Shown in pieces: positions 1 through 5,964 of a stretch of DNA of 7,577 bases; the first letter of the stretch is position 1, and every line of letters begins with the position of its first letter. Under the pieces are notes generated by a model. That model was not told where the DNA came from, ran no database searches, and saw nothing but the letters and a program-made list of their open reading frames with translations. Both the position numbers and the translations under genes were made by a program. Source of the stretch: DATKKK01 sp964354625 (GTDB lineage: Archaea; Thermoproteota; Bathyarchaeia; Bathyarchaeales; Bathycorpusculaceae); assembly GCA_964354625.1 (NCBI GenBank), contig CAYHAK010000064.1:1-7577 (forward strand), given 5' to 3'.

Positions 1-401
1 TGAAGTGGAAACCTCTCCTCGCATCTGTCCTTGCGGGGGCAGCCTTGATGTTCGTGCTAGGCGAGGTGATTGGGATTGTCGTACCCTATGAGATATTATC
101 TCAATGGTCTTTCTACATTCTTTTAGTGATTGGCGTTTTATGCTATTTCGTGACAGGCGTTATGGCTGGATACTGGGTTAACTGGAAAGGGGGCACAACA
201 GGTGGCGTGGCTGGTATAATTCTATTACACATTAATATCGGAATTTCTATTTATCGAGATCCAATGTATCTCATATTCTTATCACAATTCATATTCAGTT
301 ACTGGATTCTATTTATTTTATCATTTGTTTTCGGAGCAATTGGAGGCTCCGTTGGTGAGAGGCTTTACGAGAAAAATTCGAAGCCTAAAGCGAATGCATA
401 A
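1..401 (+). CDS. Small four-helix integral membrane protein, unknown function (DUF5518-like layout)
   Basis: The frame is open to the left edge. Bases 1-2 are TG followed by AAG TGG, so the natural start is probably an ATG whose A lies one base outside the window, giving about 133 residues beginning MKWKPLL. A TTG/ATG start at 45/48 would cut the first helix and is less likely. Four hydrophobic segments are visible, at about residues 6-28, 38-60, 66-84 and 90-116. Glycine-rich turns lie between and after them (AGYW near 56, GGTTGG at 64-69, GAIGGSVGERL at 112-122), and the short C-terminal tail is basic. This size and glycine pattern resembles small archaeal four-helix families such as DUF5518, but I cannot assign it firmly. 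No enzymatic motif is visible. Its promoter is outside the window. Confidence 0.75.
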   Translation, partial: KWKPLLASVLAGAALMFVLGEVIGIVVPYEILSQWSFYILLVIGVLCYFVTGVMAGYWVNWKGGTTGGVAGIILLHINIGISIYRDPMYLIFLSQFIFSYWILFILSFVFGAIGGSVGERLYEKNSKPKANA

Positions 402-459
402 ATCACACACACAATTGATACCTATAGAAGGTGGACTCCTGCTCGCGAGTATGTTACAA

Positions 460-471
460 TTAATATATAAA
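460..471 (+). promoter_or_regulatory. TATA-box-like element upstream of a seven-codon ORF
   Basis: TTAATATATAAA is a good archaeal TATA-like sequence in the gap after the first gene. Transcription would start roughly 25 bases downstream, near 490-497, just before the Shine-Dalgarno at 511-516. It may also feed the lipoprotein gene through a longer leader. The element is seen directly; its activity is inferred. Confidence 0.4.
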
Positions 472-510
472 AAAGGACTAAATTGAAATCGAAATAAGGA
501 ATAATTAAAA

Positions 511-544
511 AGGTGATTTTATGGAAACCAAAAGCAACATTTAA
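511..544 (+). other. Shine-Dalgarno plus seven-codon ORF (leader ORF or gene remnant)
   Basis: AGGTGA at 511-516 is a strong archaeal Shine-Dalgarno. Four bases separate it from ATG at 521. The frame reads METKSNI and stops at TAA 542-544. With the TATA-like element at 460-471 this has every part of a translated start except a gene behind it. It could be the stump of a gene lost by deletion, or a short leader ORF in front of the lipoprotein gene. Chance is also possible in such AT-rich DNA. Confidence 0.3.
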
Positions 545-547
545 ATT
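540..547 (+). promoter_or_regulatory. TATA-box-like element TTTAAATT, possible lipoprotein promoter
   Basis: This is one of two candidates for the promoter of the lipoprotein gene at 653. Starting here would give a leader of about 80 bases. The alternative is the TTTTTAAA at 606-613, which is conserved in the second leader copy and would give a leader of about 20 bases. Confidence 0.35.
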
Positions 548-551
548 ATTA

Positions 552-648
552 TGATTTTTTGTAATCGTTAGCATAAAAACATGGGTTCTGTTTTAGATGT
601 ATAGGTTTTTAAAGAAGGAATAGTTACAAATCGATTGGTGGAGGCAAA
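552..648 (+). repeat. Leader repeat, copy A (upstream of PKD lipoprotein gene)
   Basis: This block recurs at 1711-1799. Shared landmarks in order are TTTTTAAAGAAG (606-617, again at 1756-1767), GTTACAAA (623-630, again at 1773-1780) and GAGGCAAA (641-648, again at 1792-1799). Spacings are 17/17 and 18/19 bases. TTTTTAAA is a plausible TATA box, and GGAGG at 640-644 is the ribosome-binding site, eight bases before ATG 653. A weaker relative lies at 3601-3710. Confidence 0.6.
640..644 (+). promoter_or_regulatory. Ribosome-binding site deciding the lipoprotein start
   Basis: GGAGG lies eight bases before ATG 653. This favours that start over the in-frame TTG at 635 or GTG at 638, which would sit before or overlap the Shine-Dalgarno and add a charged stretch ahead of the signal peptide. 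Confidence 0.7.
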
Positions 649-652
649 AGTT

Positions 653-1705
653 ATGCAAAAAATAACAATATTGATAATTGCTTTAATGATGATTGACATT
701 GGATTTTTAAGTGGGTGCAATGAACAAAATAGTATAAATGATGGAACTAGATCACAAGATAAAAATAAAGACAATATTAATGAATCATATCCATTAGCTT
801 TTGCGTATGCCAATCCAGAATCTGGATATGCACCATTGCATGTGTATTTTACAGCAATTGGAGAAGACAATGATGGTTATATTGTTTCATATAACTGGGA
901 TTTTGATGATGGAGATACTTCTGATGAACAGAATATAAATCATAATTTTAATTTCACAGGTACATATGATGTGAACTTAACCGTTATAGATAATGAAGGT
1001 AAAATTGGTAATGATGATATTTTAATCACTGTTTATGGTTCTAGTGACAAAGAAGATGATTATACTGATAATAATAACATCACGGAATTTTTTGAGGGAT
1101 TTGAAAGTAGTATAATTGGTGTTTATCCCGCATCATGTAGGGCAATAGCAAGTGGATGTGGTAGCTTTAAGGGAGATGCTGGAATATGGATAATGGAGGA
1201 CAATTATTATGCATATTTTTCTGCATGGCCAGATAATTTTACCAATCCAGAGGAAACTAGTCCAATTACTATAGAAATCAAAAGTTCACAGGGAAATAAA
1301 TATTTATTCATGAATGTACCTCCATTAGATGGAATCCCAGAGTTATTTATAACAGTAAAGGATAAATTTGAAATCCCACTTACTCCAAACACTACAATTT
1401 CATTTGAAGGAACTTATCAGTCATTTGTAGATGATAATCATACTGATGAGGTTTATGAGGGTTCTTACCAAATCATATTAAAGATAGATATAGTAGGGGT
1501 CGGAAGTATTTCTTATTGTTATTTTGGCCATCCAAAATATGATGGGATTATGGTAGAAGAAGGTTTAACCACTAGAAATATTTATGATGATTATACAAAA
1601 GTATTAAATCATAAGTTCAAGGGCACGGAAAAGGTTCGCTTTAATGGAATTTTAATAAATTATCCAGGCCAGGCGAATTATGATAACATTCATATTCATA
1701 ATTAG
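653..1705 (+). CDS. Exported PKD-domain lipoprotein
   Basis: The product is about 350 residues from ATG 653. A hydrophobic signal (residues 4-19) ends in a lipobox, LSGC, with Cys22 as the predicted lipid-modified residue, so the mature protein should be anchored to the outer face of the membrane. A polar Asn/Asp-rich linker (23-46) leads to a PKD domain at about 48-128. Its signature is WDFDDG at 82-87 (the usual form is WDFGDG), followed by a GTYDVNLTV strand at 103-111. PKD domains are immunoglobulin-like folds used for adhesion and spacing in surface proteins. Residues 145-350 are a second, beta-rich region that I do not recognise; it holds Cys162 and Cys169, which could form a disulfide. 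No catalytic motif is visible. The gene is the first of three consecutive exported-protein genes and appears to have its own promoter. Confidence 0.85.
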   Translation: MQKITILIIALMMIDIGFLSGCNEQNSINDGTRSQDKNKDNINESYPLAFAYANPESGYAPLHVYFTAIGEDNDGYIVSYNWDFDDGDTSDEQNINHNFNFTGTYDVNLTVIDNEGKIGNDDILITVYGSSDKEDDYTDNNNITEFFEGFESSIIGVYPASCRAIASGCGSFKGDAGIWIMEDNYYAYFSAWPDNFTNPEETSPITIEIKSSQGNKYLFMNVPPLDGIPELFITVKDKFEIPLTPNTTISFEGTYQSFVDDNHTDEVYEGSYQIILKIDIVGVGSISYCYFGHPKYDGIMVEEGLTTRNIYDDYTKVLNHKFKGTEKVRFNGILINYPGQANYDNIHIHN

Positions 1706-1710
1706 AAAAA

Positions 1711-1799
1711 GTTTCATCACTGATTTGCCAGAGAAAACAGGATTCTAAAGATATGTTTTTAAAGAAGAAATTGTTACAAAACAGTAGAATAGAGGCAAA
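1711..1799 (+). repeat. Leader repeat, copy B (orphan, no gene directly behind it)
   Basis: This is the imperfect second copy of 552-648, keeping TTTTTAAAGAAG (1756-1767), GTTACAAA (1773-1780) and the RBS-like GAGGCAAA (1792-1799). The first ATG after it, at 1812, reads only three codons (M R I) before TAG. It therefore looks like the 5' end of a lost gene, or an older promoter of the gene at 1927 from which the start codon has been moved away. Confidence 0.55.
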
Positions 1800-1874
1800 G
1801 GTTTTTGATACAATGCGAATATAGCGATAAAAAAATTTGTGTAATAAAAATGGAGCGGTGGTTGAAACAATTAA

Positions 1875-1883
1875 TATTTAAAT
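1875..1883 (+). promoter_or_regulatory. TATA-box-like element for the PPC/calcium-loop gene
   Basis: TATTTAAAT lies about 45 bases upstream of ATG 1927. Initiation some 25 bases downstream would give a short leader that still contains the GGAGG at 1915-1919. Confidence 0.45.
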
Positions 1884-1914
1884 CAGTAATATTATCGTAT
1901 ATTGAATCATATGC

Positions 1915-1919
1915 GGAGG
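1915..1919 (+). promoter_or_regulatory. Ribosome-binding site of the PPC/calcium-loop gene
   Basis: GGAGG seven bases before ATG 1927 supports that start; a signal peptide begins directly at it. Confidence 0.7.
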
Positions 1920-1926
1920 TTAGCTA

Positions 1927-3561
1927 ATGAAAAAGAAACTATGTTGTTTAGTAATCCTTTTTTTATTTATATCAATGTGCGCTTATGATGCAAATGGGGC
2001 TGATACTGATGGAGGACCTATTAATTCTGCAGATACCATCCTTGGTGTGATAGATAACAATGCAGATAGCGATTCATTTACCTTTAATGGAATTGCAGGT
2101 CAAATTGTTGTTATAGGGATGAGTCAGGAATCCGGCAACCTCTATCCGAAAGTTGAATTATTTTCTCCAAATGGATTGAAGGAGAATGAAACCGAATTTG
2201 TTTATGGTAGGAGTTGCAGGCTCGAACATATCCTTAAAAATACAGGTCAGTACACCATCGTTGCTATGGATGCCGGAGCCACTAATAGTGGAAACTACAG
2301 TCTTTCTCTTCAAATAATACCGGGTGACACACAGTCAAATAAAGACGCTGATGGGGGACTGATTGACTCAAGGAGCATTATTAATGGAAGAATTAATTCA
2401 AATGCGGATCTTGATGCCTATATCTTTAATGGAATTGCTGGTCAATCTGTTGTTATAGGGATGAGTCAGGAATCCGGCAACCTCTATCCGAAAGTTGAAT
2501 TATTTTCTCCAAATGGATTGAAGGAGAATGAAACCGAATTTGTTTATGGTAGGAGTTGCAGGCTCGAACATATCCTTAAAAATACAGGTCAGTACACCAT
2601 CGTTGCTATGGATGCCGGAGCCACTAATAGTGGAAACTACAGTCTATCTTTATCGATTTTTGGTTCAGGATCATCTGAACAACCATTACAGCCTACACCA
2701 GATGATGTTGATGGGGATGGGATATCAAATACAAATGATAACGATGATGATAATGATGGATTTACTGATTTTATTGAGGGCATAATGGGTACTAATCCGT
2801 TAGATTCCAATTCAAAACCAATCGATTCAGAAAACGATGGAATACCTGATTCAATCGATGATGATGATGATAATGACGGCTACACAGATGTTCAGGAAAC
2901 CTCTCTAGGTACAAATCCTAATGATGAGAAGAGTTATCCAACTACTATTGAAAAACAAGACAGCGACGCTGACGGATCTTCAGATAATGTTGATGATGAC
3001 GATGATAACGATGGTTATACTGATCTTCAAGAACTCTACCTAGGGACAAATCCTCTTGATGCAACCAGTTTACCTGTTAATATCGCAAAATATGATTCCG
3101 ATGGAGATGGTATTGTGGACTCCGAGGATACTGATGATGATAATGATGGTATGACCGATATATGGGAGTTATTCTATGGGTTGAATAATCTTATTGACGA
3201 TGCTCAAGTGGATGTCGATAAGGACCAATATGCCAACGTCCAAGAATTCAGTGCCGGAACAAATCCAAGAGATAAAACCGATTATCCCGGTAAAGGTGCA
3301 TCACCAGTTGATATGCTAATCCAGATCATCTCTTTATTAAGTGGAATTATATCGATTGGTATTTTCATATATGCATATGTCAATAAAACTGTTTGGAGTT
3401 TTAAAAGAAGTATTAAGAAATCAGAAACGGTAGAAGAGTTAAAAAATCTAAAGGACAATAAGATTCAACCTGCAATTGACAGCAAAAAACTAAAACCAAA
3501 GCAAGTCGATAAGATCATGAATTATTATAAGGAAAAGAAAACGAAATTAGGGAAAAAATAG
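1927..3561 (+). CDS. Exported, membrane-anchored protein with two PPC-like domains and a thrombospondin-3-like calcium-loop array
   Basis: The product is 544 residues. A signal peptide occupies residues 1 to about 24 (KKK then a hydrophobic run, ending near ANGA). Two tandem PPC-like beta-sandwich domains follow, at about 26-132 and 140-246, spaced exactly 114 residues apart. They carry the family pattern DGG, NGIAGQ, MSQESGNLYP, TGQYTI and GNYSLSL. A flexible linker leads to an acidic array at about 259-452, with DDDNDG followed by GTNP-type motifs starting near 273, 313, 358 and 403 and a degenerate last unit. Such loops are expected to bind calcium and act as a rigid stalk. One membrane helix lies at about 463-485. 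The last 59 residues are Lys-rich and helical and should be cytoplasmic. The display role is inferred; no enzyme domain is present. The PPC pair contains a perfectly duplicated 198-bp stretch. Confidence 0.85.
   Translation: MKKKLCCLVILFLFISMCAYDANGADTDGGPINSADTILGVIDNNADSDSFTFNGIAGQIVVIGMSQESGNLYPKVELFSPNGLKENETEFVYGRSCRLEHILKNTGQYTIVAMDAGATNSGNYSLSLQIIPGDTQSNKDADGGLIDSRSIINGRINSNADLDAYIFNGIAGQSVVIGMSQESGNLYPKVELFSPNGLKENETEFVYGRSCRLEHILKNTGQYTIVAMDAGATNSGNYSLSLSIFGSGSSEQPLQPTPDDVDGDGISNTNDNDDDNDGFTDFIEGIMGTNPLDSNSKPIDSENDGIPDSIDDDDDNDGYTDVQETSLGTNPNDEKSYPTTIEKQDSDADGSSDNVDDDDDNDGYTDLQELYLGTNPLDATSLPVNIAKYDSDGDGIVDSEDTDDDNDGMTDIWELFYGLNNLIDDAQVDVDKDQYANVQEFSAGTNPRDKTDYPGKGASPVDMLIQIISLLSGIISIGIFIYAYVNKTVWSFKRSIKKSETVEELKNLKDNKIQPAIDSKKLKPKQVDKIMNYYKEKKTKLGKK
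2106..2303 (+). repeat. 198-bp perfect direct repeat, copy 1 (within PPC-like domain 1)
   Basis: By eye this is identical base for base to 2448-2645, an offset of 342 bp or 114 codons. It covers most of PPC-like domain 1 from the VVIGM strand to the NYSL strand. Sequence before it matches partially, and sequence after it diverges at once. Confidence 0.9.
2448..2645 (+). repeat. 198-bp perfect direct repeat, copy 2 (within PPC-like domain 2)
   Basis: This is the second copy of 2106-2303, in the same reading frame. Even synonymous positions match across 66 codons, whereas the N-terminal parts of the two domains differ at many residues (for example SFTFNG against AYIFNG). That contrast points to recent gene conversion or recombination, not simply an old domain duplication. 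Confidence 0.9.
2701..3288 (+). repeat. Encoded thrombospondin-3-like calcium-loop repeats
   Basis: DDDNDG codons start at 2743, 2863, 2998 and 3133, giving periods of 40, 45 and 45 residues. Each unit runs from an Asp-rich loop through (Y/F/M)TD to a GTNP-type motif; the fourth has GLNN in place of GTNP, and a fifth, partial unit keeps only GTNP. Codon use differs between units (GAT/GAC, GGC/GGT), so they are older than the PPC repeat. Confidence 0.75.
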
Positions 3562-3680
3562 ATGAACTGTTAAAGAGGTAAAGGAACAATAATGATATAG
3601 TGATTTTATCATCGATTTGCACAAAAACCTGAGCGAAAACCGTGTCAATGCTTCTGTTTCTGATTTTTATCTTTTCAAAA

Positions 3681-3694
3681 CATTTAAATAAAAA
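3681..3694 (+). promoter_or_regulatory. TATA-box-like element for the propeller gene
   Basis: CATTTAAATAAAAA contains TTTAAATA at 3683-3690. Initiation would fall near 3710-3715, giving a leader of about 30 bases. GTTAACAAATC follows at 3700-3710 and resembles the GTTACAAA(TC) found 15 bases after the TTTAAA of leader copy A. Confidence 0.55.
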
Positions 3695-3727
3695 CAAGGG
3701 TTAACAAATCATACCTGCAAAAGGGCA

Positions 3728-3733
3728 GGGAGG
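3728..3733 (+). promoter_or_regulatory. Ribosome-binding site of the propeller gene
   Basis: GGGAGG nine bases upstream of ATG 3743 fits the archaeal anti-Shine-Dalgarno and supports the start, which opens a signal peptide. Confidence 0.7.
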
Positions 3734-3742
3734 AAAAATAAT

Positions 3743-5707
3743 ATGCGAAAAAGACTAGTTGGAATTGTATTTTGTATGCTGATGATTTCGTCAACAGCGA
3801 CTCTAATCAGCCTGAGTTTCCCAACGAGGGGAGACGACCTAGACGAACCATATTGGGATCTGCTCTATGATGGCGAGGGGTTTGGAACGTTGTCAAATGA
3901 CGCTACACGAGGGATAGTTATCTTCCAAGATAATCTGTATATCGGCACCATGAATGAAAACTTTTTTCCTAAAAACCTAGAATATGGTGGTTTCTCTGCT
4001 AGCACACTTATTACAATGAAGGATAGCTCTACCAAGAGAATTGATCGGATTAGGGTAGGGGATATGGTGAAGGTCTACGACTTCGATAGAGAAATTTTGA
4101 CAAGTGCCTGTGTAACGTCGCTGATTCGGACTACTCCGGCTAATTCACCCAGTAGTGTTGTACGTATTAACAATCGCATCTATGCAAGTCCTTATCAACT
4201 CTATTTTGTCAATGATACCATGAAGACCGCTGAGACACTCAATATTGGTGATCAAATGATAGATAGCAGAGGGTTATTTGTTACTGTGACTGATTTAGAT
4301 GTGTTTAACAGCAATAGAAATATCTATTACAGTTTCACCGTTAATGAAGAAATATCACAATTAGGTCATTTCGCATTCTTCGCGCAGAATATCCAGGTGT
4401 ATCCCTGGGTGCCTCCTACTGAATCTGAAGATGAGTACGTAGATAGCGAATGCCTTGAGTCTCTTTTCCCGTTGGCTGAAAATCTAGGGAATCAGGGATG
4501 GACGAAGTTTTTCAATAATATGGTTGATAATAAGGCATTAAATAGCGATGGTGGAGAACTTTGGAAATACAATCCCACAATAGATCCTACATGGTCAATA
4601 GTTATCGGGGATGGTTGTGTGTTAGATTTCGGAGAAGATGAAGATAGTTACAAGAACTGGGCGGTTAGTGCATTGACCGTATTTAAGGGAAAGCTCTATG
4701 TGGGTACGTGGCGATCAAAAACTGGTGGAGGTTGTCAAATTTATCGTTTTGATGGAACAACATGGGAACTGGTTGTCCCATCTGGATTTGGTGATTTATA
4801 TAATGTTGGTGTTATGTGTATGAAGGAATTTCATAATGCATTATATGTGGGTACGATGAATTATAATTTTATGGAGGATGGTTTCACTCAAATCTGGCGA
4901 AGTGACTCCGGTAATGTTGGAGAATGGAATAAAGTCATTGACCGTGGATTTAGATATGTTGAGAAGGTTGGTGAGAACGTTAGAAACTTTTACACATGGA
5001 GTATGGAGGTGTTTCAAGACCAGTTCTATATTGGGGTATGTAACATACCTTTTGGGAGTCTTCTGGGTTGCCAGCTCTACCGAACCTCCACGGGTAATCC
5101 CAATCCAGCAGAGTGGGAAATAGTGCCAATCAAAATTGATGATGTTCCATATTATTATGGTGCTGGAGAAGAAAAGAACGATGGTATTCGGAACTTGATA
5201 AACTGGAATGATCAGTATCTCTATGTTGGGATTACTACAGATGTTGCGCAACTTCGCTGGCAAACCAAGATAGAGGCTTTAGAAATCTGGAGGTACGCAG
5301 GGGGTGAGAATTGGGCATGCATGGTTGGAGATAATGCAACTAATGACCCTCGTGCACCGAATTATGATGGTTTTGGTGATATTTTCAATAAATATCCGTA
5401 TTCGATGTTCAAGTGCGGTGGAAAGCTTTGGGTGGGAACCTGTAATTTACAAGTTGGTTATTTGCCATTCAGTAATGGATGCGAAATCTGGCGTCTGGAT
5501 AACACGGGCTGGGTCCAGGTCGTAGGGAATAGAGCTGAGTTTCATCCTGAATGTTCTAGTGGGTTTGGATATGATCATAATATTGGTGCCCGGTCGATGA
5601 TCGAGTACCCACAGAACACTGGTCAGCTCGTTGTAGGTACCTACTGCCCAAATAGACAATATGCGCATCCTCCTCATGCCTGTGAAATCTGGATACGATA
5701 TCTCTAA
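3743..5707 (+). CDS. Exported seven-bladed beta-propeller protein with a degenerate Hint domain inserted in blade 1
   Basis: The product is 654 residues. A signal peptide occupies about 1-30 (RKR then a long hydrophobic run). The rest is a repeated blade of the form F-x-x-x-LYVGT, a variable loop, G-C-x-IWR, then W-x-x-V. LYIGT/LYVGT-type strands start near residues 66, 316, 368, 430, 496, 562 and 629, giving seven units; the last ends in EIWIRYL at the C-terminus. A Cys sits in the same second-strand position (GCQI, GCQL, GCEI, ACEI) of four blades. Blade 1 is split: its first strand ends near residue 73, and its GGELWKY strand resumes at 270. The intervening stretch holds a Hint-type domain (84-221) and an acidic linker. 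No anchor is visible after the propeller, so the protein may be released or held by partners. Ligand and reaction are unknown. The gene has its own promoter and a terminator. Confidence 0.8.
   Translation: MRKRLVGIVFCMLMISSTATLISLSFPTRGDDLDEPYWDLLYDGEGFGTLSNDATRGIVIFQDNLYIGTMNENFFPKNLEYGGFSASTLITMKDSSTKRIDRIRVGDMVKVYDFDREILTSACVTSLIRTTPANSPSSVVRINNRIYASPYQLYFVNDTMKTAETLNIGDQMIDSRGLFVTVTDLDVFNSNRNIYYSFTVNEEISQLGHFAFFAQNIQVYPWVPPTESEDEYVDSECLESLFPLAENLGNQGWTKFFNNMVDNKALNSDGGELWKYNPTIDPTWSIVIGDGCVLDFGEDEDSYKNWAVSALTVFKGKLYVGTWRSKTGGGCQIYRFDGTTWELVVPSGFGDLYNVGVMCMKEFHNALYVGTMNYNFMEDGFTQIWRSDSGNVGEWNKVIDRGFRYVEKVGENVRNFYTWSMEVFQDQFYIGVCNIPFGSLLGCQLYRTSTGNPNPAEWEIVPIKIDDVPYYYGAGEEKNDGIRNLINWNDQYLYVGITTDVAQLRWQTKIEALEIWRYAGGENWACMVGDNATNDPRAPNYDGFGDIFNKYPYSMFKCGGKLWVGTCNLQVGYLPFSNGCEIWRLDNTGWVQVVGNRAEFHPECSSGFGYDHNIGARSMIEYPQNTGQLVVGTYCPNRQYAHPPHACEIWIRYL
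3989..4405 (+). other. Hint (intein/Hedgehog-type) domain, apparently catalytically dead, inside the propeller gene
   Basis: Residues 83-221 follow the Hint block order. They read GFSAST-LITMKD (block A, where CFxxGTxVxMxDG is usual), then IDRIRVGDMVKVYD (100-113), YASPYQLYFVN (147-157, block B region, normally TPxHPLYV), LNIGDQMID (166-174), then YSFTV (196-200) and FFAQNIQVYP (212-221, normally FFANGILVHN). The fold pattern is strong, yet position 1 is Gly83 where Cys/Ser is expected. The block-B histidine position is Tyr151, and the terminal His-Asn is Tyr-Pro. Splicing or cholesterol-type autoprocessing therefore looks impossible. No homing endonuclease block fits in the short middle. Confidence 0.7.
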
Positions 5708-5723
5708 AGTATATTGAGACCAT

Positions 5724-5760
5724 GTGCTAGTCCATCTATCGGGGTACTGGCACTTTTTCT
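5724..5760 (+). terminator. Hairpin plus T-tract after the propeller gene
   Basis: GTGCTAGT (5724-5731) pairs with ACTGGCAC (5746-5753) over eight base pairs including one G·U. The 14-base loop can add two C-G pairs. TTTTT follows at 5754-5758, then a CT run. The position, 17 bases after the stop, fits transcription termination. Archaeal termination needs mainly the T-tract, so the hairpin may serve 3'-end stability. Confidence 0.6.
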
Positions 5761-5907
5761 CTCTCAATGATGGATTATTGTATTTCAGTTCTCTCTTTTG
5801 ATTCAAAGATGTACATTTATTGCTTAACAAATTTTGAATAAGTAGCTATTCATTAATCAAAAAAAACCTGGTCAACAGATATAAAATAAAATTTTTTACT
5901 GGTAAAC

Positions 5908-5932
5908 GTGAGTTCAAATCTCCTCCTCGGCG
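5908..5932 (+). other. tRNA-like 3' end (T-arm plus acceptor strand), Ser-type G73, no 5' half
   Basis: GTGAG, loop TTCAAAT and CTCCT (5908-5924) form a T-arm with one mismatch. CCTCGGC (5925-5931) and a discriminator-like G at 5932 follow. The matching 5' acceptor strand GCCGAGG is not found upstream in this gap. A G discriminator with this acceptor is usual for archaeal tRNA-Ser. It is probably a tRNA remnant or an attachment-site copy, not a working gene. Confidence 0.45.
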
Positions 5933-5964
5933 TAATTTTATAATTTTAATAGGATAAAATTAAA

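Noticed and set aside
635..652. Alternative TTG/GTG starts of the lipoprotein
   Set aside because: They precede or overlap the GGAGG and would put charged residues before the signal peptide; ATG 653 has proper spacing.
568..870. Reverse-strand ORF overlapping the start of the PKD lipoprotein gene
   Set aside because: It lies opposite a well-supported gene with signal, lipobox and PKD motif; it has no recognisable domain or RBS and looks like a shadow frame.
2528..2785. Nested + strand ORF (85 codons) inside the calcium-loop gene
   Set aside because: It is an out-of-frame reading with Met/Ile-rich low complexity caused by the GAT repeat; it has no RBS.
2743..3150. CRISPR array or microsatellite suggested by GAT-rich repeats
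   Set aside because: The repeats are in frame, 120-135 bases apart and encode Asp-rich calcium loops; there are no constant repeats with unique spacers.
3592..3612. Six-base-pair hairpin (ATGATA / TATCAT) after the calcium-loop gene as a terminator
   Set aside because: The stem is AT-only, there is no T-tract after it, and it overlaps the leader-related sequence; chance is likely.
3989..4405. Active intein
   Set aside because: The catalytic Cys/Ser1, block-B His and terminal His-Asn positions are replaced, so I call it a degenerate Hint domain.
4841..5263. Reverse-strand ORF of 140 codons inside the propeller gene
   Set aside because: It is antisense to repeated blade motifs, has no family features, and its length is explained by the codon bias of the sense gene.
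5447..5830. Reverse-strand ORF over the end of the propeller gene and the terminator
   Set aside because: It crosses the terminator hairpin, has low complexity and no domain or start signals.
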